The notes under the pieces are model-generated. The model did not search any database. It had not been told where the DNA came from and saw only the letters and a list, made by a program, of their open reading frames with translations. Below are positions 15,674 to 24,476 of a DNA stretch of 64,000 bases, one piece after another. Every line of letters starts with the position of its first letter. The stretch's first letter is position 1. The stretch is from JANOSH01 sp031415695 (GTDB lineage Bacteria; Actinomycetota; Acidimicrobiia; Acidimicrobiales; Ilumatobacteraceae), in the NCBI GenBank assembly GCA_031415695.1, contig JANOSH010000015.1, positions 62,001-126,000 on the forward strand, written 5' to 3'. The position numbers and the translations under genes were made by a program.

Positions 15674-16617
15674 CACGCCTCCTTGTCGATAATACGACGT
15701 ACCGGTGATCGGTCGACGACAACCTGGAGCTTGTCAGGCCGCGAGTAGTGGCCGCCGATGTCGAACATGGCCTTGGCTTCACGTACTCGGTCGAGCGAAA
15801 CGTCGGCAATCAGTATCTGTTCGCCTTCGACCGGACCGGCAATAACATCACCGAACGGATCGATAATGCACGAGCCGCCGTTCATCGGCGACGTGGTCTC
15901 GATGGCGGCACGCATGTCGGCATCGACTACATCGCTCGGCCGAATAAGCCCACCAACCAACACCACATAGGCACCGGCCTGGGACGCAAACGCCCGGCTG
16001 AGAAGCAACTGTCGCGTGCCCGACTTGGCTGGTGGTTCGGGCTCGTGACCCGGGAAGGCGGCCACATGAACCTGCGTCCCTTCGGCCATAAGTACATATC
16101 CAGGCAGCACCATATTGTGCTCCCAGCAGTTCAACCCGCTGATGGCGGCATACGACCGCTGATAAACCCTCAACCCTGTGGCGTCGCCGTCGGCCCACGC
16201 TGTTCGCTCGCCATCGGTTGGTTTAAGCTTGCGATGTTTTCCGAGGATTTCGCCCGATGACGAAATGAACAGCAACGTGCAATACACACTGCCTTTTGTC
16301 ACCGGGTCAAGCTCGGCAACGCCGATAACAACATCGGTGCCCGCCTGGCGGGCTGCCTCACACAACCGGTCGACCTGCGGGCCGGGAATCAGAACCGCCG
16401 AGGCAAGGTACTTGGCCGCCAGCTTCCGGCGGCCCTGATACGCGATGGTGGCGTGGACGTGACGGGGATATCCCGGTAGCCATGTCTCGCTAAACGCCGT
16501 GAGCGTTGCACCAAGCCGGCCAGCTTCGCCAATAAGTCCACAGGCCTTATCGGTCGACGCATCGGGGTCGAACATCACCGGGGCGGCTTGAACTGCAGCG
16601 AGGCGAAACGTGCTCAT
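15673..16617 (-). CDS. nitrilase / carbon-nitrogen hydrolase
   Basis: 314 residues with the catalytic Glu-Lys-Cys triad of the nitrilase branch: Glu in FSETWLPGYP, Lys in HRKLKPT and Cys in GLNCWEHNM. The CWE context is that of true nitrilases, which convert R-CN to R-COOH plus ammonia, rather than of amidases or carbamoylases. It is translationally coupled to the downstream nitronate monooxygenase gene. An arylacetonitrile substrate would yield arylacetates that match the homoprotocatechuate genes nearby, but that is only a suggestion. Confidence 0.87.
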   Translation of the reverse strand: MSTFRLAAVQAAPVMFDPDASTDKACGLIGEAGRLGATLTAFSETWLPGYPRHVHATIAYQGRRKLAAKYLASAVLIPGPQVDRLCEAARQAGTDVVIGVAELDPVTKGSVYCTLLFISSSGEILGKHRKLKPTDGERTAWADGDATGLRVYQRSYAAISGLNCWEHNMVLPGYVLMAEGTQVHVAAFPGHEPEPPAKSGTRQLLLSRAFASQAGAYVVLVGGLIRPSDVVDADMRAAIETTSPMNGGSCIIDPFGDVIAGPVEGEQILIADVSLDRVREAKAMFDIGGHYSRPDKLQVVVDRSPVRRIIDKEA

Positions 16618-16637
16618 GACCCACTACCGTACCGTCC

Positions 16638-17013
16638 ATGCGCCGTACCGGTCTGGTTGTCCATGAACGATACTTCTGGCATGGTGTTGGCCGCCATGCA
16701 CGCCCAAACGTTGGGCGCCGCTCGGGTGGCCATCGTCGACTGGGATGCGCACCACGGCAACGGAACGCAAGATGAGTTTTACGACGATCCGTCAGTTCTC
16801 ACCATCTCAATCCACCAAGATGGTCGATTGCCGCGGGCATCGGGCTCACTGGCCGAAAACGGCTCGGGTACCGGCGTGGGGGCCAACATCAATGTGCCGC
16901 TTCCGCCAGGCAGCGGCACGGCGCCTACTTGGCGTCGATGGCCGATGTAGTCATCCCTGCGCTCGAACAATTCGGCCCCAACCTGATTCTGGTAGCCAGT
17001 GGTTACGATGCCG
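16638..17013 (+). pseudogene. HDAC/acetylpolyamine-deacetylase-like remnant
   Basis: Three pieces of one gene in different frames. The first 18 codons from the ATG at 16638 read MRRTGLVVHERYFWHGVG, as at the start of bacterial class II HDAC-like proteins. They are joined by a frame change to the internal zinc-site region RVAIVDWDAHHGNGTQDEF, dropping more than 100 residues. After NVPLPPGSG the frame changes again to GAYLASMADVVIPALEQFGP and ends at VASGYDA. Beyond this the DNA belongs to the oppositely oriented MFS remnant. The zinc residues D and HH are present, but the protein cannot be made whole. Confidence 0.8.
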
Positions 17014-18110
17014 ATCACGCCAGCGGCGAAGAACGCCACGCTGAATGGTGTGACGATGTTGTTGAACGCGGCGTCGACCACGGCACCGACTACTGCGCCT
17101 CCCACTGTCGAGAAGGTGCCGATGATCGCTGCAGCGGCCCCGGCGACATGCCCGACGGGCATCATCGCTCCCGCGTTCATCTGCGGGAACAACATTTGGT
17201 GGCACGCCAACGCGATGCTCAGCGCCACCAACCACAGCCACAGGTTCGGTGCACCGCCGGCCGCAATCGAGATGATCGTCATTCCCGCCGACGACGCCGT
17301 ATAGAACCAGAGCACGCCACGAATGAGTCGGTGCAACCCTACTCGCTCTACCTGCCGCGCAACCCACAGGCTAGCCGCCCCCATAATGACGGCGGTGCCA
17401 CCGAAGATCCATGAGAAAAGGCCCGGGCGCTCGAATACCTTGCCAATCATTCGTTCCGACGATGCCAAGTACGACGAGAACACGCCGAACAACGGCATCA
17501 GGGCCAACGTGTACAACAACGACACACGATTGCCTGCAAGAGCCCGGATGGCGACACCGATTTGGCCGACTCGCATCGGTTGGCGGTTCTCGACTGCAAG
17601 GGTCTCGTCGAGCCGTCGTTGCCACACGAGAATGGCGATTGCTGTTCGTGGTGTGTGCACTGTTCGCTGATCGGTGTGGTGCTGCTATCTCGACCCATTG
17701 CCGCACCCGAGAAACGGTCGCGAATCATCGCCAAGGCGCACGTTCTCAACCCAGCCGGGCCAAATCCCCAAAAAAAACGAAACGCAACAATCATTGGCAA
17801 ACTTGGTGCGACCGCGGCACCTAACGCGCCGACGATCAACACGAGACAACTGATCACCACAGCCGGTTTGCGCCCGTAACGATCCGCCACCAGTCCTGCC
17901 GGGATTTGGCCGATGCCCATACCCACGAAGAACCCTGTTATGAGTGCGGCGGTGGCCGCCGAGCTTGGCGAGTAGCTGAGGTCGGATCGTCGAACGCCGG
18001 CAGGATCAAGTCGATAGACATGGCCGCCGACGCCATAGCCAACCCGGAGAAGGCTCGAAACTCGATGCCGGCTCGTTCGCCTACCGATGTGGTGATGTTG
18101 TCATCTCGTC
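16980..18110 (-). pseudogene. MFS drug-resistance-type transporter, broken
   Basis: A major facilitator gene in at least three frames. The N-terminal helix (EFRAFSGLAMASAAMSIDLI, near 18040) is followed by a frame change to the GMGIGQIPAGLVADRYGRKP loop, the MFS A-motif, at about 17920-17860. A further break comes after DRFSGAAMGR near 17700, where several middle helices are missing. The rest (16980-17590) carries the last five or six helices. It ends without a proper C-terminus and runs into the antisense of the HDAC remnant. The MetE-like gene ends over its likely start. Confidence 0.8.
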
Positions 18111-19258
18111 CACAGTTTGTCGGTCGCCAGGGCGGCCCCCTCGGCCAAGGCCTTGAACTTCGGCCACACAACTGTCGGATGCACCTCGGGGGCGTAACTG
18201 GCTCGTGACGAGAACCCGCAGTCGGTACCGGCAATCACACGTTCACGTCCGACAACCGACGCATAGTTGCAGATGTACTCGGCGATCAGTTCGGGGTGTT
18301 CGACATAGTTGTTGGCATGGCCGATAAGGCCGGGGATCAAAATGGCGTCGTCGGGGACACCAACCTCACCCGTGTGAGTCCACTCGTGCATATGGCGAGG
18401 GTTCATCGCTTCGAACGAGTAGGCGCCAGCGTTGATCTTGAAGGTGAATTTGAGAGCGTCGCGTAGCGGAATATCGGTGAGGCGGGGGCCGTGGTTGAGG
18501 CCGTAGCACGTGTGGTGCCGGATCTTGTCCTTGGGTATACCGCGCAACGAATGGTTCAGCGCCTCGACGTGGATAGTGGCAGAGCGATGCCGATTCTCGG
18601 GCGATTCGGCCGGGTCGGCCAACATGTCGATAAGCCACGGGTCGTCGACCTGCAGAATGAAACCGGCATCGACAATGCCGAGGTATTCCTCACGCATGGC
18701 TTCAGCCACTGCGTGCAGGTATTCCTCGTGGGTCGTGTAGTAGTCGTTCGAGCCGAACCCGCTGGGTCCGGTAGACGGCATAAAGATGTCGGACACATCG
18801 AGCCCATCGCAAGCGGCGACCAGGTTGTCGATGTCGGTCTTCAACAGGCCATGGCCGACGTAGCTGATTGGGCCCTTGCAAATGATCCGACGCAGTGGTG
18901 ACACTGCCGATGAGTATTTCTTGAAGTAGATCTCGTAGTACTCGGGGAACATATCGACTTCGGCCTGCCAGGTAGGCGCCATTTTCGACGGGCCGTAGTC
19001 GACCTCGAACCCGCCGAGGCGGTCCTTCACGTACCCGAGGAAGCTCACCTTGCTCATCTCGCCATCGGCGACAATATCGACACCGTTGGCAACCTGTTGG
19101 TGCACTCGATCCGTGACAGCGGCCGCGATTTCGCGGTCGAGTTCGGCTGCGTCGTACGGACGGCCGTGCTCGCGTTCTTTGAGGATGTCGAGCAAGCTGG
19201 CCGGCCGGCCGAGGCTGCCTACGTGCGTCGTCAGAATTCGGTCGGTGCTGGTCTTCAT
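18101..19258 (-). CDS. MetE C-terminal-domain-like methyltransferase family protein
   Basis: 385 residues related to the catalytic domain of cobalamin-independent methionine synthase. The start MKTSTDRILTTHVGSLGRP is typical of the short, stand-alone family; the further upstream ATG at 19339 adds an unsupported tail. Zinc ligands look present: HTCYGLNHGP (His and Cys) and AGTDCGFSSRA (Cys). Members include methionine synthases using other methyl donors and epoxyalkane:CoM transferases, so the true thiol acceptor and alkyl donor cannot be assigned. It is last in an apparent operon with an LLM enzyme, an alpha/beta hydrolase and an HpaB-type hydroxylase, so a catabolic (demethylation or thiol transfer) role is plausible. 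Confidence 0.8.
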   Translation of the reverse strand: MKTSTDRILTTHVGSLGRPASLLDILKEREHGRPYDAAELDREIAAAVTDRVHQQVANGVDIVADGEMSKVSFLGYVKDRLGGFEVDYGPSKMAPTWQAEVDMFPEYYEIYFKKYSSAVSPLRRIICKGPISYVGHGLLKTDIDNLVAACDGLDVSDIFMPSTGPSGFGSNDYYTTHEEYLHAVAEAMREEYLGIVDAGFILQVDDPWLIDMLADPAESPENRHRSATIHVEALNHSLRGIPKDKIRHHTCYGLNHGPRLTDIPLRDALKFTFKINAGAYSFEAMNPRHMHEWTHTGEVGVPDDAILIPGLIGHANNYVEHPELIAEYICNYASVVGRERVIAGTDCGFSSRASYAPEVHPTVVWPKFKALAEGAALATDKLWTR

Positions 19259-19350
19259 GTGTGCTGCCCCCGTGGTGTCGGAACTACCCGGGACAAAACT
19301 AGCCACGATGCCGACTGTGGGCAGGGTGGCGTTCTCCACCGCCGAACCCG

Positions 19351-20826
19351 TTAAGACAGACCCGCCGCTTCCCGACCAGCGGCGAGGATGTGATCGACCA
19401 ACGCATACGGTCGGGTTCGGTCGGCGTTACCAAGGTGAGCCGACATGCGGTTGCGGCCCGCCGACGTCAGATAGAAGCGTTCGTACAGCGCGTTTCGGCC
19501 GCCTAACTGCGAGCCGACGAATTCCCACGCCAACCGGAACAACGCAGCACGCTCCAACGCGCTGACACCGTCGGCACCATGTATGAACTCCTCGATCAAC
19601 GGACCCGAGTCCGGGTCTATCAACAACGCCAAGCTGGGCGTGGCCAACAAGTTGTGGCTGCCAATCTGCGTGATGATTTCGTTGACCCGCGGGAACCACA
19701 CCGCAAGCAACGATCGCATCGGCGTCAGGGCGCGTCCACCGGGGAAGAACACGCCATCGCCCATGTCGTACCCCTCAGATGTGGAGGCGATGATGGCGTT
19801 ACGGGTGACCTCGACGTAGCTCAGCAACTCGCCCAGCATCTCGGTAGTGGCCGGCGAATAGTCACCAACCATCTCTGCCATTCTCGTCGCCAAGCCGTAG
19901 GCGAATTCAAGCTTGGTGAGCGCCCGTACGGTGGTTTGCGTGGTCATGTTGTCGATGAGACCTGACCGGATTCCCGTGTTGTAAATCTCGACCGATCCAG
20001 GTCCGCCATCGAGGAAGAGCATCGAACGAGGAATCTCGACGTTGTCGAAGATTACGAAGGCATCCTGTTCGTCGAACCGACTCGAAATCGGACGGTCGAA
20101 CGGATTCGTAGCCACCGACGCGGCATCGCGGCAGAGAAACTTGAGGCCCGGGCTATCCATAGGAATCGAGAACGCCAACGCGTAATCCTCTGCGCCTTCG
20201 GGGATCGGTAATGCGGGGTACACCGCCAGTTCATCGGCAAACGGAGCGAGCGTGGCGAGAATTCGAGCGCCCCGCACCACGATCGAGTCCGCTGTCTCGG
20301 CCACCTTGTGCAGCGTGACCTTGTTGCCCAAGATCTTGCCGTCGGTTCGTTTGTCGATGTTGGGTTGGATAATGGTGTGGGTCAACGCCACGTCGTCGCG
20401 CCGAATGCGCTTCTGAAAGGTGAGCAGGTTCTCGGCGCCGTGATCGTTAGTGCGGTGTGGCCCCGCCCAACCTTGCGGACGCGCCGCAAAGCTTGCGAAC
20501 TTCATGTTCATATAGTCGGGCGTGCGACCCATCAACCCAACGGTTGCTTCCGAAATTCGTGTTAGCCCCTTGACCCGACGATGCAGATCATCGATGGACC
20601 GCGGGTGCATATGGCTGATATTGATCGGCTCGCCGGTTTCATCGTCGGGCACAAGGCACTCGGCGGCGAATTCGTGCTGCCGATCGAACACGTTGGCAAG
20701 AGTTGCCGCTGCACCGCTGGTGGCCGGGTCGGTCGTTACGTCGCTGATCATGCGACCATCGATCGATACCCACCGACCCTGGGTTTGTAGACCGGAGAGA
20801 AACTGTTGTCCGGTCCGTGCAGCCAT
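19351..20826 (-). CDS. HpaB-type flavin-dependent aromatic hydroxylase (copy 1)
   Basis: 491 residues of the 4-hydroxyphenylacetate 3-monooxygenase oxygenase family, acyl-CoA-dehydrogenase fold, using reduced FAD supplied by a separate reductase. The Arg/Tyr/His set used by HpaB enzymes to hold the phenol and flavin peroxide can be placed at R101 and Y105 (GRTPDYMNM) and H150 (ALTHTI). The C-terminal region QLGGRNALYERFY is typical. The substrate may be 4-hydroxyphenylacetate or another phenol. No flavin reductase gene is in the window. It lies 18 bp downstream of the broken alpha/beta hydrolase gene and upstream of the MetE-like gene. Confidence 0.87.
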   Translation of the reverse strand: MAARTGQQFLSGLQTQGRWVSIDGRMISDVTTDPATSGAAATLANVFDRQHEFAAECLVPDDETGEPINISHMHPRSIDDLHRRVKGLTRISEATVGLMGRTPDYMNMKFASFAARPQGWAGPHRTNDHGAENLLTFQKRIRRDDVALTHTIIQPNIDKRTDGKILGNKVTLHKVAETADSIVVRGARILATLAPFADELAVYPALPIPEGAEDYALAFSIPMDSPGLKFLCRDAASVATNPFDRPISSRFDEQDAFVIFDNVEIPRSMLFLDGGPGSVEIYNTGIRSGLIDNMTTQTTVRALTKLEFAYGLATRMAEMVGDYSPATTEMLGELLSYVEVTRNAIIASTSEGYDMGDGVFFPGGRALTPMRSLLAVWFPRVNEIITQIGSHNLLATPSLALLIDPDSGPLIEEFIHGADGVSALERAALFRLAWEFVGSQLGGRNALYERFYLTSAGRNRMSAHLGNADRTRPYALVDHILAAGREAAGLS

Positions 20827-20844
20827 TGGGCTCTCCGTCTAGAT

Positions 20845-21536
20845 CTAGAGGAAGGCGCGCAACGTGGCTAGCACGGTGTCGGGAGCATCCCACTCGCGAA
20901 GATGCCCTGCGCCAGGAACCACCATAACGTCACCCCAACGACGGCCGGTCGATACCGGTATCAATTCGTCGAGATCACCCCACAACGTGATGCGCGGGCA
21001 TGTCACTCGATGAAGACGGTTGGCTATACCTCGATCACCGAACGGCCACAAAACGTTGGCGGCGGCAACGTCACTGAGATACGCAGCCACCGGCCCCTCG
21101 TCGGGGCCGAGATGGGAAAAGCGCGTCGTGAACGCCTCGGGTACTCCTTTAGCGAACAGGTGACTCATGCGCTCGATGGCTGGAGCCGCGTACATGTCAA
21201 AGCCCGGATTGTCGCCGTCGGCTGTACCGAACGGTGCAAGCAGCGCCATTTGGTGACGGCTTCGGGCCGCAGAGCGGCAAGTTCGGTGGCGATCATCCCA
21301 CCGAGCGAGGCCCCGACAACCGGGCATGGCAGCGCGCCGGTTGCATCGAGTGCGTCCCAGAACGTCGTGAGCCACCCAAGGTAGTCGGTGGGTACTTCAA
21401 ACCCGGATGCGCCGTTGAAGCCGGGAACGTCGGGGACGACAATGTCCCAGCCGTCGGCGGCGAGGCCCCGCATAACCGGGGAAAGCTCGGGGTGTCCGGC
21501 AATGCCGAACAGGTAAACAAGGCGTTTATCGGGCAT
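20845..21536 (-). pseudogene. alpha/beta hydrolase with frameshift
   Basis: The first 105 codons encode an alpha/beta hydrolase up to and past the nucleophile elbow VGASLGG and end the good match at LRPEAVTK. The continuation MALLAPFGTADGDNPGF is in another frame (break near 21246), and carries the acid LWGDLDELIP and base GAGHLREW, stopping at 20845. All three catalytic residues survive, so one base change in length would restore about 230 residues. The break lies at an AAA run, so a sequencing error is possible. The ATG overlaps the end of the LLM gene by 11 bp. Such enzymes hydrolyse esters or ring-cleavage products. Confidence 0.75.
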
Positions 21537-22728
21537 TTTTGGGCCACCAGGGATCGTCGTATTCGGAAAAGACCGAGCGGAGGGCGGGGGCTACTTTGTC
21601 GCCAAAGAGATTCGTGTTGTATCGGGTGAGTTCGTCACTCATATTGCCGAACTGCAGCATGGCGCACAGGTGCCCTATGCGGAGTTCCTTCGCCGCTTCT
21701 TCGAGTTGTTCGCGCACCGTGTCGGGGCTGCCAATCACGACGTAGCCGTTGTCGACCATTTCATCCCACGTGAGGTCGTGCTTGGCTTGCTTCGAACGGG
21801 CAGCAGCACGCACTTGCGAGCTGTAGCGAGCACGGACCGATGCTTCGGTGACGTAACCGGGGGCATCGACAAAACCAGGGTACACATGGAGCGATCTATT
21901 GAAGAAATACTCGGCCGGTTCTTTGTACAGGCGGTACGCCTCTTCGTCGGTGTCGGCGACCCCAATGAACTGGGTAACGGCGAGCCGATGCGGGTTCAGG
22001 TCTTTGCCGTGCGCCTCTACTTGTCGCCAAAAGCCAGCGACCGTTTCACGCACCATTTTGTAGCCGTAGTAGGTGAGCGCCCCGTACACGAAGTCGTTCT
22101 CAGCGCAAAAATCCCAGGTTTCGATGGAGCCGCCACCGGGGATCCACACCGGCGGGTGGGGCTTTTGCCACGGGCGCGGCACCGGGTTCACATAGCGAAG
22201 TTGATTGAACTTTCCGTTGAACGAGAACGGCTTGTCGGCCTGCCACGCCTTCATGATGAGCTCGATGCCCTCGTAGTACTTCGGACGAAGATGGCTGGGG
22301 TTCACGCTGTACGAATACGTGGTGTCCATCGCCGTGCCCACAGGGAACCCGGCAATGAGCCGACCCTTGCTGAACAGGTCGAGCATTGCGAATTCCTCGG
22401 CGACACGACTCGGCGGGTTATACAGCGCCACCGAGTTACCAAGCACCGTAATGGCGGCCTGCGACGTGCGGTTGGCAAGTACCGCGGCAATGAGGTTCGG
22501 AGATGGCATGAGACCATACCCGTTGTTGTGGTGTTCATTCACGCAGATGCCGTCGAACCCGCACTCCTCGGCGTAGACGAGTTGGTCGATGTACGTGTCG
22601 TACGTTTCGGCCATGATCTCGGTGTCGAACAACGACGGGTCGATATCTACCCAGACGCTTCGGTTCTTCTTGTTGAAGTCCTCGGGCAGCGCCGGATATG
22701 GCATGAGGTGGAACCACATCATCTTCAT
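21526..22728 (-). CDS. LLM-class flavin oxidoreductase (alkanal monooxygenase-like)
   Basis: 400 residues, luciferase-like, starting MKMMWFHLMPYP at the ATG at 22728; the open frame runs 110 codons further upstream but that part looks non-coding and overlaps the LysR gene. Family marks are YAEECGFDGICVNEHHNNGYG, the segment ITVLGNSVALYNPP and GRLIAGFPVGTAMD. The length and the NEHH motif are those of bacterial-luciferase-type monooxygenases found in catabolic operons. It is first in an operon with a hydrolase, an HpaB-type hydroxylase and a MetE-like protein, and divergent from the LysR regulator. Confidence 0.85.
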   Translation of the reverse strand: MKMMWFHLMPYPALPEDFNKKNRSVWVDIDPSLFDTEIMAETYDTYIDQLVYAEECGFDGICVNEHHNNGYGLMPSPNLIAAVLANRTSQAAITVLGNSVALYNPPSRVAEEFAMLDLFSKGRLIAGFPVGTAMDTTYSYSVNPSHLRPKYYEGIELIMKAWQADKPFSFNGKFNQLRYVNPVPRPWQKPHPPVWIPGGGSIETWDFCAENDFVYGALTYYGYKMVRETVAGFWRQVEAHGKDLNPHRLAVTQFIGVADTDEEAYRLYKEPAEYFFNRSLHVYPGFVDAPGYVTEASVRARYSSQVRAAARSKQAKHDLTWDEMVDNGYVVIGSPDTVREQLEEAAKELRIGHLCAMLQFGNMSDELTRYNTNLFGDKVAPALRSVFSEYDDPWWPKNAR

Positions 22729-22811
22729 AGGTCTCAGCGTCTCACGGTCGCCGGACTGTGTCCACGACCGACATGCACCGTCATCATGTCGCATTCGATA
22801 ACGTTCCACAC

Positions 22812-23692
22812 GTGGATCTGCGTCGCTTAGAATACTTCGTAGCCGTGGCCGAGGTACTGCATTTCGCCGCGCCGCAGCCCGGTTGCACATGTCGACACCA
22901 CCGCTGTCCCAGCGAATATGCGAGCTCGAAACCGAGCTTGGCGTTGCGCTGTTCACCCGTACGAGCCGCCGGGTTGAACTAACCGACGCGGCGCGCCGCC
23001 TTTTGCCCGAGGCCCGTCGTGTGCTTGCGGCTGTCGACCACTTCCAATCGGTCGCCACCCACCTGACTACCGCTACACCTGCGATGGTTGTGGGCTACTG
23101 CCACGGGAGCGAGGTCGGTACATTGCGCGCGGTGCAGCACTTCCACGAGGCATACCCTGACGTGCCGATACGTCCGGCGGCGCTGACGTCGCTGCGCATC
23201 TTCGACGAACTGCGCACCGGGAAGCTGACCGTTGGAATCGTGCGCGCTCCGATACCGGTCGGCTTGGCGTCAGCCCTGTTGACCCGAGTCCCTTTCAACC
23301 ACCTTGCAATACCGTCTGATCATCGCTTGGCTCGACAAGATGTCGTACACGCTAGCGAACTCGACGGCGAGGCAGTGCTACTCGTCGACAGGACCGAGGC
23401 CCCCACGTATCACGCCGAGACGCTCGCGTACCTGTTGGCTCACGGGGCTGAGCCCGCCTACGTCGTTCACCCGGCCACCCAAGTTGAGCGCATGCTCGAC
23501 ATGGTCGCCGTGGGTACCGGTATTGGATGGCTGAATGCCTTGCACGTTGGAGCTGTCCAACGTCAAGGCGTAACCGTCGTACCGCTCACGCCACCAGAGC
23601 GCTTCGACGACTTCCACCTCGCCTGGAGACCCGACGACCAGTCGTCGGATCCGAGCGCCTTTATCCCGATTGCCCAAGCCGCCTGCAGCTGA
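22812..23692 (+). pseudogene. LysR-type regulator with early frameshift
   Basis: The GTG at 22812 starts VDLRRLEYFVAVAEVLHF, the classical LysR helix-turn-helix opening. The frame then changes near 22868: the natural continuation RAAARLHMSTPPLSQRI is one base off. From there the reading frame is open to 23692 and encodes a normal effector-binding domain (about 270 residues). One missing base breaks the DNA-binding domain. It sits divergent to the LLM operon, the usual place for a LysR activator of that operon. It is either a recent inactivation or a sequence error; an internal start inside the domain would give no complete helix-turn-helix. Confidence 0.75.
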
Positions 23693-23699
23693 GGCGAAT

Positions 23700-23767
23700 C
23701 CACCCTTTCCGCAACTGTTGCGGATACGGCCGGCCCTGAGCCCACCATTTCCGCAACTGTTGCGGAT
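23700..23767. repeat. paired palindromic intergenic element, locus 2 of 3
   Basis: CGCAACTGTTGCG occurs at 23710-23722 and 23752-23764, again 42 bp between centres. The left copy extends to a 17-bp palindrome (TCC...GGA). The right copy is preceded by CCCACCATTT, like the CCACCA leader at the other loci. The element fills the 82 bp between the convergent ends of the LysR and IclR genes, so a two-way transcription terminator is possible here. Confidence 0.85.
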
Positions 23768-23774
23768 TTGGGTG

Positions 23775-24455
23775 TCAGGACAGGCGCCGCGAGATTCGAT
23801 CGGCCGTTGCGACGACGGCGGTCGAGACGTCGGCGAGGTCGATGGGTTGGGCTGCCAGCCATAACACAGCAACTGCTCCGTGATGCCCGACCGGGGCCGA
23901 AAGCGACGCCATTCCTGCAAGCACCTCACCAGTACTTGTCGCATATCCGGCCGCGCGCGCTGCCGACACCTCTGGCCGTTCGGCTACGTCAGGATACTGT
24001 CCAGCGAGCAACGCCAAGCCGGGTGCTCCCCTGTCGATGGCATGGCGGGTGCCCGGTCGGTAGACAACATGCACCGGCGTGTCGCGAGGGGTCACACTTT
24101 CGAGCGTGATGGCCTCGTCGCCGTCACGAACCACAAGGAATGCCGTCATCGACAACTGGTCGGCCAGTGCTGCGAGTTCACCCGCTGCAGCGGCACGCAA
24201 GGTCGGCTGCACACCCTGCGCAAGCACCGCCAACCGCAGCCCCGGGTGATAGAGGCCTACCGGGTCCCGTTCTACGAGGTGTCGGTCCTCAAGAGTTCGA
24301 ATCAGCCGATACGCAATGGACCGGTGCACGCCGAGCACCGCTGCTATGTCGTCGGTTGAACGCGGCCGATCGGCCACGATCTCCAGGATGGCGAGCCCTC
24401 GATCAAGCGTTTGCGATGGTGGTGCTATATTCTTTATCTGCACAGTGCGTTCCAC
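23775..24455 (-). CDS. IclR-family transcriptional regulator
   Basis: 226 residues. The N-terminal winged helix is clear (LDRGLAILEIVADRP through LGVHRSIAYRLIRTLEDRHL), followed by a shortened effector-binding domain, so it is a little smaller than the usual 250 residues. The start is a GTG at 24455, 21 bp from the divergent HpaB-type gene. That tiny gap means its operator and both promoters overlap, so it very likely controls the hydroxylase gene and itself. The paired palindromic element lies just beyond its stop. Confidence 0.85.
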   Translation of the reverse strand: MERTVQIKNIAPPSQTLDRGLAILEIVADRPRSTDDIAAVLGVHRSIAYRLIRTLEDRHLVERDPVGLYHPGLRLAVLAQGVQPTLRAAAAGELAALADQLSMTAFLVVRDGDEAITLESVTPRDTPVHVVYRPGTRHAIDRGAPGLALLAGQYPDVAERPEVSAARAAGYATSTGEVLAGMASLSAPVGHHGAVAVLWLAAQPIDLADVSTAVVATADRISRRLS

Positions 24456-24476
24456 TATAGAATACGGAGACAGTCA

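Noticed and set aside
20845..21536. Programmed ribosomal frameshift in the alpha/beta hydrolase
   Set aside because: There is no slippery heptamer with a downstream structure that I can see, and many nearby genes have unrelated lesions.
21670..22830. Open frame of 386 codons on the plus strand
   Set aside because: It is antisense to the LLM gene and the translation is Arg/Val/His-rich with no family resemblance.
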